Of a stretch of DNA of 64,000 nt, positions 26,183 to 34,497 are shown piece by piece. A program made the position numbers and the translations under genes. This DNA is from Devosia limi DSM 17137 (GTDB lineage Bacteria; Pseudomonadota; Alphaproteobacteria; Rhizobiales; Devosiaceae), in the NCBI RefSeq assembly GCF_900128975.1, contig NZ_FQVC01000010.1:1-64000 (forward strand). Direction: 5' to 3'. The first letter of the stretch is position 1. Each line of letters starts with the position of its first letter. The notes under the pieces were generated by a model. It saw only the letters and a list, made by a program, of their open reading frames with translations, did not search any database and was not told the DNA's origin.

Positions 26183-27120
26183 CCAAAATCAAATGTGCGA
26201 TTATCGGGTCCGGCAATATCGGCACCGATCTGATGATCAAGATCATGCGCAATTCCGATATCCTGGAAATGGGCGCATTCGTGGGGATCGACGCGGCAAG
26301 CGATGGCCTGGCCCGTGCGCTGCGGCTGGGTGTGGCAACGACCCATGAAGGTCTTGAGGGCTTGCGCCAACTCGCCGTCTATCCGGAAATCCGGGTGGTG
26401 TTCGATGCGACTAGCGCCGGCGCGCATAGGGCCCATAACGAGGCCCTGCGGGCCGATGGCAAGCAGGTGATTGACCTCACCCCCGCTGCCATCGGTCCCT
26501 TCACCATCCCGGCGGTCAACCTCGATAGCCATCTCGAGGCAGGCAATGTCAACATGGTGACCTGCGGGGGGCAGGCTACGATTCCGATCGTCGCGGCGGT
26601 GAACCGGGTGAGCCCGGTGCGCTATGCCGAAATCGTCGCTTCGATCAGCTCGAAATCGGCGGGCCCGGGCACCCGCGCCAATATCGATGAGTTTACCCAC
26701 ACCACCGCGCAGGCCATCGAGCAGGTGGGCGGCGCCAAGCGTGGCAAGGCGATCATCATCCTCAACCCGGCGGAACCGCCGATGATCATGCGCGATACGG
26801 TGTTCTGCTTCTGCGAAACGGCAGATGTGGAGGCCATTCGCGCCTCCGTCGAGCAGATGGTGCGCGACGTGCAGGCCTATGTCCCCGGCTATCGGCTGAA
26901 ACAGCATGTGCAGTTCGAGCATATCGGCTCAAACGCCCCGCTGCTCATCCCCGAAATGGGTGGCAGCTTCGCCGGCATCAAGGTCTCGGTGTTCCTCGAG
27001 GTCGAGGGCGCCGCACACTACCTGCCAGCCTATGCCGGCAATCTCGACATCATGACCTCGGCAGCCATGAGGACTGCCGAACGACTGGTGGAGATACGCA
27101 ACTGGTGGAGGGCTGCGTGA
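26179..27120 (+). CDS. mhpF: Acetaldehyde dehydrogenase (acetylating), MhpF/DmpF type
   Basis: The ATG at 26179 overlaps the hydratase stop (ATGA). The 313-residue protein has an N-terminal Rossmann fold ('[19 protein letters not shown]') and the catalytic cysteine in '[15 protein letters not shown]' (about residue 129), as in DmpF-type enzymes. The C-terminal '[12 protein letters not shown]' and '[20 protein letters not shown]' fit the family. It turns acetaldehyde, NAD and CoA into acetyl-CoA and normally forms a channelling complex with the aldolase encoded next, whose start overlaps its stop by one base. The length is normal. Confidence 0.93.
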   Translation: MTKIKCAIIGSGNIGTDLMIKIMRNSDILEMGAFVGIDAASDGLARALRLGVATTHEGLEGLRQLAVYPEIRVVFDATSAGAHRAHNEALRADGKQVIDLTPAAIGPFTIPAVNLDSHLEAGNVNMVTCGGQATIPIVAAVNRVSPVRYAEIVASISSKSAGPGTRANIDEFTHTTAQAIEQVGGAKRGKAIIILNPAEPPMIMRDTVFCFCETADVEAIRASVEQMVRDVQAYVPGYRLKQHVQFEHIGSNAPLLIPEMGGSFAGIKVSVFLEVEGAAHYLPAYAGNLDIMTSAAMRTAERLVEIRNWWRAA

Positions 27121-28139
27121 TGGCCAGACTTTATGTTCAGGATGTCACACTGCGCGACGGCATGCATGCCGTGCGCCATCAATATGATCTGGGTCAGGTG
27201 CGCGACATCGCCCAGGCGCTTGATGAGGCGGGTGTCGACGCCATCGAGGTTGCGCATGGCGACGGGCTTTCCGGCTCCACCTTCAACTACGGCTTCGGCG
27301 CACATACCGACACAGCCTGGGTCCGCGAAGCGGCAAAGGTCTGCAAGAATGCTCGCTTGACCACGCTGCTGCTGCCCGGCATCGGCACGGTAGAAGATCT
27401 CAAGCGCGCGCGTGATAACGGCGTGAAATCGGTGCGCATCGCCACCCATTGCACGGAAGCAGATGTCAGCGCCCAGCATATTCGGGCGGCTAAGGAGATG
27501 GGGCTGGACGTGTCCGGCTTCCTGATGATGTCGCATATGAATACGCCCGAGCGCCTCGCTGCCGAAGCCGCCAAGATGGAGTCCTATGGTGCCGATTGCG
27601 TCTATGTGACCGATTCCGGCGGCGCACTGACCATGGCGGGCGTGGAAGCGCGGTTTGCCGCCTATAACCAGGCTCTCAAACCCGCAACCCAGCGCGGCGT
27701 GCATATGCACGAGAACCTCTCGCTATCGGTCGCCAACACCGTAGTCGCGGTGCAGAACGGGGCAATCCGTGTGGACGCGTCGTTGGCCGGCATGGGGGCC
27801 GGCGCCGGCAACTGCCCGCTGGAGGCCTTCATCGCCGTGGCCAACGTCTATGGCTTCGAGCACGGCTGCGACCTGTTCAAGCTGCAGGATGCTGCTGAAA
27901 CTCTCGTCCGTCCCTTGCAGGACCGCCCGGTTCGGGTCGACCGCGAGACGCTGACGCTGGGCTATGCCGGGGTCTACTCATCCTTCCTGCGGCACGCAGA
28001 AAAGGCGGCGGCGCTTTATGGGCTCGATACACGAGCCATCCTCATCGAGCTGGGCAAGCGCGGCATGGTCGGCGGACAGGAAGACATGATCGTGGACGTG
28101 GCGCTCGACATGATAAAGTTGAGAGAGGAAACGGCATGA
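27120..28139 (+). CDS. mhpE: 4-hydroxy-2-oxovalerate aldolase (MhpE/DmpG type)
   Basis: Start ATG at 27120 (TGATG overlap), with GGAGG nine bases before it. The 339-residue protein is a DRE-TIM-type metal aldolase: '[16 protein letters not shown]' (catalytic Arg-Asp, about 6-21), '[10 protein letters not shown]', the metal motif '[17 protein letters not shown]' (about 199-215) and '[11 protein letters not shown]'. A C-terminal dehydrogenase-contact domain follows. It cleaves 4-hydroxy-2-oxovalerate to pyruvate and acetaldehyde, the latter handed to MhpF. Gene overlaps on both sides indicate strict co-translation. Confidence 0.93.
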   Translation: MARLYVQDVTLRDGMHAVRHQYDLGQVRDIAQALDEAGVDAIEVAHGDGLSGSTFNYGFGAHTDTAWVREAAKVCKNARLTTLLLPGIGTVEDLKRARDNGVKSVRIATHCTEADVSAQHIRAAKEMGLDVSGFLMMSHMNTPERLAAEAAKMESYGADCVYVTDSGGALTMAGVEARFAAYNQALKPATQRGVHMHENLSLSVANTVVAVQNGAIRVDASLAGMGAGAGNCPLEAFIAVANVYGFEHGCDLFKLQDAAETLVRPLQDRPVRVDRETLTLGYAGVYSSFLRHAEKAAALYGLDTRAILIELGKRGMVGGQEDMIVDVALDMIKLREETA

Positions 28140-28903
28140 CCGACCTGGAAAGACTAGCAGCGATCGTCGATGACGCCGCGCTGAACGCCAATGCAATTCC
28201 CCAGTTCTCCGAGCATAGCCCTCTCAGCGTTGCCGACGGCTATGCCGTGCAGGCGCTCTCCATGCAGCGTCGCTATGCCCGTGGAGACAGGCGCGTCGGC
28301 ATAAAGATGGGCTTCACCAGCCGCGCCAAGCAGGTGCAGATGGGGCTCGACGACCTGATCTGGGGCCACCTGACCGAAACCATGCGGATGCAGGAAGGCG
28401 GCAGCATCTCGATGGCGCACTATGTCCATCCGCGCGTCGAGCCTGAAATCGCCTACCTGATCAAACATGAGCTTGCCGGCAATATCTCCCCGCTCGAAGC
28501 GATCAATGGCGTGGCGGGAATTGCCTGCGCCATGGAGGTGATCGACAGCCGCTATGCGAACTTCAAGTTCGATGCCGGCGATGTGGTGGCCGATAACACC
28601 TCGGCAGCCGGTTTCGTCATTGGCGACTGGCATCCACCCGATACGGACGTGACCAATCTGGGGATCGTCCTCAACATCAACGGCCGTCCAAAGCAGATCG
28701 GTTCTAGCGCATCCATATTGGGCAATCCGTCCCGGGCGCTGGTAGCGGCTATCCGCCTTGCGGCCGAGAATGGTGAACCGCTGCAGCCGGGGGACATCGT
28801 GCTGGCCGGCTCGGCCACGGCAGCCGTGGAGCTGTCGGTTGGCGACCATGTCGAAGCGCAGTTCGAAACGCTGGGCTCGGTCTGCTTCAGCGTCCGTGAA
28901 TAG
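28136..28903 (+). CDS. 4-oxalocrotonate decarboxylase (DmpH/XylI/AmnE type)
   Basis: The 255-residue protein overlaps the aldolase by four bases. It is a paralogue of the hydratase at 25385 but carries the decarboxylase marks: '[25 protein letters not shown]', '[12 protein letters not shown]' (metal glutamates), '[23 protein letters not shown]' and '[10 protein letters not shown]' instead of 'SGALGPMV'. DmpH-type enzymes decarboxylate (3E)-2-oxohex-3-enedioate to 2-oxopent-4-enoate. With the RidA protein, this makes a full 2-aminomuconate to acetyl-CoA route. A 4-oxalocrotonate tautomerase gene was not seen. Confidence 0.87.
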   Translation: MTDLERLAAIVDDAALNANAIPQFSEHSPLSVADGYAVQALSMQRRYARGDRRVGIKMGFTSRAKQVQMGLDDLIWGHLTETMRMQEGGSISMAHYVHPRVEPEIAYLIKHELAGNISPLEAINGVAGIACAMEVIDSRYANFKFDAGDVVADNTSAAGFVIGDWHPPDTDVTNLGIVLNINGRPKQIGSSASILGNPSRALVAAIRLAAENGEPLQPGDIVLAGSATAAVELSVGDHVEAQFETLGSVCFSVRE

Positions 28904-28953
28904 CATGCAGCATAGGCAGGCGGTTGATGCAAAGCCGCCTACCCACCTACAAT

Positions 28954-28970
28954 AAATCCCGCCTGGATTT
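28954..28970. promoter_or_regulatory. Inverted-repeat operator (site C) upstream of the racemase
   Basis: AAATCCCGCCTGGATTT has the same 17-bp arm layout as site A (17124-17140), with 13 of 17 bases identical. Its arms extend outward to CAAT and ATTG. The bases before both sites are also alike (CTACAAT here, CCACAAG at site A). It lies between the decarboxylase stop and the ATG at 29029, which suggests separate control of the racemase-to-dehydrogenase genes and supports the shorter racemase start. Confidence 0.55.
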
Positions 28971-29028
28971 TATTGACATTTCATCTGGACCCCGCAACAG
29001 CTGGGTAGATTTCACACAGGTTCGCAGC

Positions 29029-29757
29029 ATGAAAGATATCGCATCTCGTCCACCCCATCGCGGACGACCCATTTACGGCGCCAAGCTCGGCATCATCATT
29101 CTCGACACCCGGTTCCAGCGTTTCGTCGGCGATATCGGCAATGCGGAAACTTTCCGCTTTCCCGTGCAGTATTCAGTTGTCAGCGGCATCTCGCTGGGGG
29201 CCGACCTGACGCCTGATGGTGAAACTCTACAGGTGTTCTATCGGGCTATGGACGACTTGGTAGCGCGCGGCGTCGATGGCATTTCGACCAGTTGCGGCTT
29301 CCTCGCGATCATGCAGCCGCACCTGACCGCACGCAGCCCGGTGCCGGTGGCGAGTTCCAGCCTTTTGCAGATCCCCATGCTGCAGCGCATGCTGCCCTCC
29401 AACAAGCAGGTCGGCGTGGTGACCGCCAAGAAGCCTGCCCTGACGCCGGAGCATTTCGCGGGGGTGGGCGTCGACTTCAATGGTCCGATCGCCGGCATGT
29501 CGCTTGAGGGCTACTTCCGGGCAAACCTGGTCAGCGGCAACCCCAGAATCGATTTTGCCCGGCAGGAAGCCGAAGTGCTAGACACGGTGCGCACCTTCCT
29601 CACCGAGAGCCCCAATATCGGCGCGCTGGTGTTTGAGTGCACCAACCTGTCGCCTTACTCGGCGGCCGTCGAACGCGAATTCGGCATCCCGGTGTACGAC
29701 GTCATCACCATGCTCGACTGGTTCCATGCCGGTCTTAGTCCCCGCCGGTACAGGTAA
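29029..29757 (+). CDS. Asp/Glu/hydantoin racemase-family protein
   Basis: The open frame extends back to 28924, but I start at ATG 29029 because the inverted repeat at 28954-28970 lies upstream of it. The 242-residue protein has the two-cysteine racemase fold, with first Cys in 'DGISTSCGFLAIMQ' (about 89) and second Cys in 'ALVFECTNLSPYSAAVE' (about 203). Family members interconvert D and L forms of aspartate, glutamate, hydantoins or related acids, and some act as maleate or arylmalonate enzymes. It is followed within six bases by an aspartate-dehydrogenase-like gene and further on by a D-amino-acid-type dehydrogenase, which fits stereo-inversion of an amino acid. Confidence 0.78.
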   Translation: MKDIASRPPHRGRPIYGAKLGIIILDTRFQRFVGDIGNAETFRFPVQYSVVSGISLGADLTPDGETLQVFYRAMDDLVARGVDGISTSCGFLAIMQPHLTARSPVPVASSSLLQIPMLQRMLPSNKQVGVVTAKKPALTPEHFAGVGVDFNGPIAGMSLEGYFRANLVSGNPRIDFARQEAEVLDTVRTFLTESPNIGALVFECTNLSPYSAAVEREFGIPVYDVITMLDWFHAGLSPRRYR

Positions 29758-29762
29758 ACGCC

Positions 29763-30530
29763 ATGCCCGCAGCATTACAGTCCAGAAACGGCGTCACCCG
29801 CATCGGCATCATCGGGGCCGGTCGCATCGCTCAAGCCATCATGGCGAGCATTCGCAGCGGTGAAGCGGGCGCCTGCGAAGTCAGTGCTGTGCTGGCGCGA
29901 CGCATTGTGGAGCGCAGCGATCTTGAGCCGCTGCTTACCACCGACCGCGAAGCGTTTCTGGCAACCAGACCGGATCTCATCATCGAAGCCGCGGGCCCGG
30001 CTGCGCTAACGGAGCACGGCGTCGCCGCCATTGCGGTGACGGACATCTGGTCGATCAGTGCCATGGCACTTGCCGATCGCGATTTTGCCGCTGCGGTTGA
30101 AGCCGCGGGCAAGCGTTCGGGACATCGTCTCCGTCTTGTGGGTGGGGCTGTTGCCGGGCTGGACGCCGCTGCCATCGCCGCGCGTGATCCGAATGCGAAA
30201 ATTCGCTTCGAGGCCATTACCGATGGCGCGTCCGATGGCGCCCCCAATTTTGAAGGCAGCACCCGTGAAGCGGTAGCCACGCTGCATGGGGTCAATGTCG
30301 TCGCCGCTGCCGCAATTGCCGGCACCGGGTTCGACGCCACCACGCTCAAGTTCTTTGATCGCAAGCCTGGCGCACGACGCTATTTCAACATCCATATCGA
30401 GAGCACGGTCGGCCTCTATATGATGAGCAGCAGCCCCAACCTGTCGCCGACGCAGGGTGCCACGGCTGTTGTCGCTGCCTCGGTCGTCACGGCTCTGGTG
30501 CAGGCGCAGCAAACCGTCTGGGCAGGCTGA
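29763..30530 (+). CDS. L-aspartate dehydrogenase-like protein
   Basis: The 255-residue protein shows an N-terminal Rossmann motif 'RIGIIGAGRIAQAIMASI' (about 13-30) and the aspartate-dehydrogenase C-terminal domain with 'LVGGAVAGLDAAAIAA' (about 121-137), 'NVVAAAAIAGTGFDATTLKFF' in two pieces, and 'NIHIESTVGLYMMSSS'. The family oxidatively deaminates aspartate to iminosuccinate, or acts in reverse in NAD synthesis. No nadA or nadC is nearby, so a catabolic deaminating role on an aspartate-like compound is more likely. The spacing to its neighbours is 5 and 3 bases, clearly one operon. Confidence 0.82.
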   Translation: MPAALQSRNGVTRIGIIGAGRIAQAIMASIRSGEAGACEVSAVLARRIVERSDLEPLLTTDREAFLATRPDLIIEAAGPAALTEHGVAAIAVTDIWSISAMALADRDFAAAVEAAGKRSGHRLRLVGGAVAGLDAAAIAARDPNAKIRFEAITDGASDGAPNFEGSTREAVATLHGVNVVAAAAIAGTGFDATTLKFFDRKPGARRYFNIHIESTVGLYMMSSSPNLSPTQGATAVVAASVVTALVQAQQTVWAG

Positions 30531-30533
30531 GAA

Positions 30534-31604
30534 TTGGTTGAGGCGGGCGCGGCGTCCCAGTTGCAACTCTTCCTGCGCGCCACATTGGCTCTGGTCATAG
30601 GCGTTGCTTCCGGACTCGTTGCCGCTGCGACCGGCCTGCCCTTGCCATGGATGCTGGGGCCGATGATCGGCACCACCGTTGCTGCTATCGCAGGGGCACC
30701 CCTGACGTCTCCAATGCGCCTGCGAACGATCTTTCTGCCCATACTCGGTGTCATGCTCGGCTCGGGCATAGATGCTTCGACCCTCTCGGCAATCGGGCAG
30801 TGGACGACCACGCTCCTGCTACTTCTGCCTTTCGGCATCGTCACCTCATTGGCCTGTTACCTGTTCTATCGGCGTGTCGGCCGATATGACCCGGTCACGG
30901 CGTTTTTCAGCTCGATGCTGGGCGGCATCAATGAGAGCATCCTGCAAGGCGGCAATGCTGGTGGTGACGAGAAACGCATTGCGATGGCCCATGCCACCCG
31001 CCTGCTGGCGGTGGTTTTGTTGGGGGTGCTGTTTTTCGGTTTGGTGCTCGGGGTACCAACCGGGGCGACACCAGACAGGCAACTTCAGCACCTGACCCTG
31101 CAGGACTGGCTGATCCTGGGCAGTTGCGCCCTGATCGGCGCGCCGCTCGGAAAGCTCATCCGGCTACCCGCCGCGCTGATCATCGGGCCCATGTTGCTGA
31201 GTGCCGCCGCCCATGTCAGCGGTCTGGTCGTGGTCGCACCACCCGATGCGCTGGTCCTTGCCGCGCAGGTGGTGCTGGGAACCGTGATCGGTTCGCGCTT
31301 CATCGGCTCGCGCATACGCCAGGTCGGAACCGACATGCTGCTTGGACTAGGGGCGTCGCTGATCATGCTGGCGATCACCGTGCTGTTCGCCTTCATCGTC
31401 CAAAGCGTCACGGGAACGAGAATGACGCATGCCTTCCTGGCCTATTCTCCCGGCGGGCTGACGGAAATGAGCCTGCTTGCGCTCGCTATGGGACAGGAAG
31501 TTGCCTACGTCTCGGTGATGCATCTGGCCCGGATGAGCGCCGTGGTGCTGCTGTCTCCTCTGGCGCTGCCATGGCTGCGGCGAAAACAGCAGGCCGAAGC
31601 ATGA
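30534..31604 (+). CDS. AbrB-family (duplicated) membrane transporter-like protein
   Basis: The 356-residue protein has about ten hydrophobic segments in two repeats, with the duplicated 'GxxxxxxxGLPLPWMLGPMIG' (about 22-42) and 'RLPAALIIGPMLLSAAAHVSG' (about 206-226) that define the AbrB / 'ammonia monooxygenase' membrane family. Despite the old name it is not an oxygenase; relatives are thought to be regulators or small-molecule transporters. The start is TTG at 30534, only three bases after the previous stop, with no clear alternative. In this operon it could move an amino acid, ammonia or a product across the membrane. Confidence 0.75.
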   Translation: MVEAGAASQLQLFLRATLALVIGVASGLVAAATGLPLPWMLGPMIGTTVAAIAGAPLTSPMRLRTIFLPILGVMLGSGIDASTLSAIGQWTTTLLLLLPFGIVTSLACYLFYRRVGRYDPVTAFFSSMLGGINESILQGGNAGGDEKRIAMAHATRLLAVVLLGVLFFGLVLGVPTGATPDRQLQHLTLQDWLILGSCALIGAPLGKLIRLPAALIIGPMLLSAAAHVSGLVVVAPPDALVLAAQVVLGTVIGSRFIGSRIRQVGTDMLLGLGASLIMLAITVLFAFIVQSVTGTRMTHAFLAYSPGGLTEMSLLALAMGQEVAYVSVMHLARMSAVVLLSPLALPWLRRKQQAEA

Positions 31605-31640
31605 CGCATTCAAACAGCTCAAAACAAAAGAGGAAACCTC

Positions 31641-32771
31641 ATGGCCACCAGTTGTGACCTGCTGGTCATCGGCGGAGGACTGATCGGCACTGCCATGGCG
31701 TGGGGTGCTGCGCGCACCGGGGCCAAGGTGACCGTCATCGACGGTGAGGACGACGCCTACCGAGCCTCGGTCGGCAATTTCGGCCTGCTCTGGACGCAGG
31801 GCAAGGGCATCAATTCTCCTGCCTATGCAGCGTGGACACGCGCTGCGGTGAACCAATGGCCCGAATTTGCGCAGGCGCTGGCCGACATCAGCGGCGTCGA
31901 TATCGGCTTCCAGCAGAATGGTGGCCTGCATTTCATGCTGTCCGAGGCAGAAGCCGAAAAGCGCATGGCACAGTTGGCGCCTCTCGCTGCAGCCAAAGAT
32001 GACTTCGCGATCGAATTCATCGCCGCAGCAGAATTGCGGCGATCCATGCCGGATCTGGGACCGGAGGTTTATGGCGCAACCTTCTGCCGGCGCGATGGCG
32101 CGGTCAATCCGCTGACGCTGCTTCAGGCACTGCGCGTTGCGCTTGCGCGGAGCGGCGTGAGCATCCTTGCGGGCACGTCGGTCAAGCAGATCCAACTCTC
32201 GGGCGGTAGCTTTACGGTTGTCGCCGGCGACCATAAAATCCTGGCAGATAAGCTGCTGCTGGCGGCGGGTCTGGGCAGCCGCGAACTGGGCCATCAGGTC
32301 GGGCTCGATCTGGCGGTGTTTCCGCAACGCGGTCAATTGATGATCACAGCGCGAACCACGCGACTTTTGGATCTACCTGCCAGTTCGGTGCGGCAGATGC
32401 CTGAGGGCACGATCCTGCTTGGCTCGACACAGGAAAATGTTGGCTTCAACAAGTCCATCGGCGTGCCGCAACTGGCCAATATTGCCCAGCGCGCCGTGCG
32501 CATATTCCCGCGGATCGCCGATCTCGACCTGGTGCGCAGCTGGGCCTGTCTGCGCGTCATGACGCCCGACGGCTTTCCGATCTACCAGCAGTCGGAACAA
32601 TATCCTGGTGCCTTTGCCGCCACGGCTCATAGCGGGGTGACCCTTGCGGGCATCCATGCACTGACCGTGGCCCCGGCGCTGCTGTCGGGCACACTGCCAC
32701 CCGCGCTCGACGCATTCGCCGCTGGTCGCTTCGGCGACTGGCAGGGCCATGCGGGCGGGTCCGAACACTAG
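31641..32771 (+). CDS. FAD-dependent oxidoreductase, DadA/GlyA-oxidase type (beta subunit)
   Basis: The 376-residue flavoprotein has 'DLLVIGGGLIGTAMAWGAARTG' at the N-terminus, 'SVGNFGLLWTQGKG' for FAD contact and a D-amino-acid-oxidase-like C-terminus ('SWACLRVMTPDGFPIYQQ', 'TAHSGVTLAGIHA'). Together with the next two genes it has the three-part layout of D-hydroxyproline dehydrogenase and opine/HCN-synthase-type complexes. This chain would be the catalytic flavin subunit that oxidises an amino group, with electrons passing via the iron-sulfur and second flavin subunits to the respiratory chain. AGAGGAAA lies upstream of the ATG. Confidence 0.83.
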   Translation: MATSCDLLVIGGGLIGTAMAWGAARTGAKVTVIDGEDDAYRASVGNFGLLWTQGKGINSPAYAAWTRAAVNQWPEFAQALADISGVDIGFQQNGGLHFMLSEAEAEKRMAQLAPLAAAKDDFAIEFIAAAELRRSMPDLGPEVYGATFCRRDGAVNPLTLLQALRVALARSGVSILAGTSVKQIQLSGGSFTVVAGDHKILADKLLLAAGLGSRELGHQVGLDLAVFPQRGQLMITARTTRLLDLPASSVRQMPEGTILLGSTQENVGFNKSIGVPQLANIAQRAVRIFPRIADLDLVRSWACLRVMTPDGFPIYQQSEQYPGAFAATAHSGVTLAGIHALTVAPALLSGTLPPALDAFAAGRFGDWQGHAGGSEH

Positions 32772-32781
32772 GGAGCGAGCC

Positions 32782-33081
32782 ATGTTCACGCGACTGACGC
32801 AGGATAGCGCTGCCTCCGACCAGACGATCGAATTTACCGTCAATGACCGCAAAGTGGTGGCGCGAATGGGCGACACTGTCGCCGCAGCGCTCCTCGCGGC
32901 AGGCGAGATGCAGTTTCGTATTTCACCCAGCGCCGACAAGCCGCGTGGCCCCTATTGCATGATGGGTGTTTGCTTTGAATGCCTCGTCACCATCGATGGT
33001 CGCGCCGGGCGGCAGGCATGTCTCACCGCGGTGAAATCGGGCATGCAGGTCATCATCCCGGAAGGAGGCCGAAATGACTGA
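32782..33081 (+). CDS. [2Fe-2S]-binding small subunit of an amino-acid dehydrogenase complex (HcnA-like, gamma)
   Basis: Starting at ATG 32782 (GGGAGCGAG upstream), this 99-residue protein is a one-domain ferredoxin of the Fer2_4 type with cysteines in 'GPYCMMGVCFECLVTIDG' (about 61-78) and 'RQACLTAV' (about 85). It should carry one 2Fe-2S cluster. Its place between two flavoprotein genes, overlapping the next by eight bases, is typical of heterotrimeric D-hydroxyproline-type dehydrogenases and opine oxidases. Confidence 0.85.
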   Translation: MFTRLTQDSAASDQTIEFTVNDRKVVARMGDTVAAALLAAGEMQFRISPSADKPRGPYCMMGVCFECLVTIDGRAGRQACLTAVKSGMQVIIPEGGRND

Positions 33082-34483
33082 TCCCGTGACCAATCCACAC
33101 TGGGACGTCGTGGTCATTGGTGCAGGCCCGGCCGGGCTTGCCGCTGCAACCCTGCTGGCTGAACAGAAGACCAGCGTCTTGCTGGTCGATGAACAGCCCG
33201 AGCCTGGCGGCCAGATCTATCGGGGCATCGAGCGCCTGCAGGCGGGCAGTGCCAAGGCGCATATCCTGGGGGAGGATTATGTGTATGGCGCGGATCTGGT
33301 GCGCCGTTTTCGCTCCAGTGCGGCAAGCTATCGACCCGAAACCAGCCTTTGGCATGTCACGCCGAAACTCGAGCTGTTCGTCAGCCGGGGTGGTGTCGCG
33401 GAAACCTTGCAGGCATCGCAGTTGATCCTCGCCACCGGAGCCATGGAGCGCGCCGTGCCCGTTGCCGGGTGGACGCTGCCCGGCGTTGTCACCGCCGGGG
33501 CGCTGCAAATTCTGCTCAAGAGCAGCGGGCTTGTGGCGGACCAACCGGTGATTCTTGCCGGTTCTGGGCCGCTGTTTTATCTCCTGGCCACGCAGTGCCT
33601 CGCCGCTGGAGTCCCGATTGCTGCTTTACTCGATACCGCCAAGGCCCGGCACATGTTCGGTGCAATCGGCGCGCTTCCCAGGGCCCTGACCGGTGCCGGG
33701 CCGGGTTATCTGAGCAAGGGAGTCAAGCTGATGCGGGCGCTGCGTCAGAGTGGTGTCCCAACCTATCGCGGCGTGGAGGATTTGCAGATCCTCGGTGAGA
33801 ATCGGGTCAGCGAAGTGCAGTTCCGGTCCGGCAAACGGAAGCATCGGCTCAAGGCAGGCATTGTCGCCTTGCATGAAGGGGTGGTTCCGATGGTGAACGC
33901 CACCCGCATGCTGGGGTGTGAGCATACCTGGGACGACAGGCAGCATGCCTTCCACCCCGTCACGGACACTTGGGGCGCGACCAGCCATGCCGGAATCCGG
34001 GTGGCAGGAGATGCGGCGGGGATTGTCGGCGCGCGTGGCGCGGAGCATCAGGGGGGCCTTGCGGCCGTCGGTGCGCTGCATGATCTGGGGCGTATCGACA
34101 GTGCAAGACGCGACCGGCTGGCCTCCGCCGAGATGCGCGCGCTTGAGGCGCATATGACGGCGCGGCCCTTGCTCGATCGGCTCTACCCGCCGCGTGCCGA
34201 AATCAAGACGCCGGGCGATGACATCGTGGTCTGCCGCTGTGAAAACGTGACGGCGGGCGCAGTGCGCCAGCTGGCCACGCAAGGCCTGGGGCCCAATCAG
34301 ATGAAAGCGGCATTGCGCTGTGGGATGGGACCGTGCCAGGGGCGGCTCTGCGGCGATACAGTCGCCCAGATCATCGCCGATACGCGCGGCACGGCGCCGC
34401 GCCCCTCGGACTATTACAATATCCGTGCGCCGCTGAAGCCAGTGTCAATCGGCGAGATCAGCACATTGGGGGAGCGCCGCTAG
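33074..34483 (+). CDS. FAD/NAD(P)-binding subunit with C-terminal BFD [2Fe-2S] domain (HcnB/OoxA-like, alpha)
   Basis: The 469-residue protein has an N-terminal pyridine-nucleotide-disulfide-type FAD fold ('DVVVIGAGPAGLAAATLLAEQ', 'LVDEQPEPGGQIYRG', 'LILATGAMERAVPVAGW') and a second dinucleotide fold ('PVILAGSGPLFYLLATQCLA'). The C-terminal BFD-like iron-sulfur domain (about 385-440) has cysteines in 'VVCRCENVT' and 'ALRCGMGPCQGRLCG'. This is the large subunit of HcnABC-, opine-oxidase- and D-hydroxyproline-dehydrogenase-type complexes. It completes the trio with the two preceding genes and ends the operon, 14 bases from the convergent M20 peptidase. Confidence 0.87.
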   Translation: MTDPVTNPHWDVVVIGAGPAGLAAATLLAEQKTSVLLVDEQPEPGGQIYRGIERLQAGSAKAHILGEDYVYGADLVRRFRSSAASYRPETSLWHVTPKLELFVSRGGVAETLQASQLILATGAMERAVPVAGWTLPGVVTAGALQILLKSSGLVADQPVILAGSGPLFYLLATQCLAAGVPIAALLDTAKARHMFGAIGALPRALTGAGPGYLSKGVKLMRALRQSGVPTYRGVEDLQILGENRVSEVQFRSGKRKHRLKAGIVALHEGVVPMVNATRMLGCEHTWDDRQHAFHPVTDTWGATSHAGIRVAGDAAGIVGARGAEHQGGLAAVGALHDLGRIDSARRDRLASAEMRALEAHMTARPLLDRLYPPRAEIKTPGDDIVVCRCENVTAGAVRQLATQGLGPNQMKAALRCGMGPCQGRLCGDTVAQIIADTRGTAPRPSDYYNIRAPLKPVSIGEISTLGERR

Positions 34484-34497
34484 GCGCTTCCGGCTAC

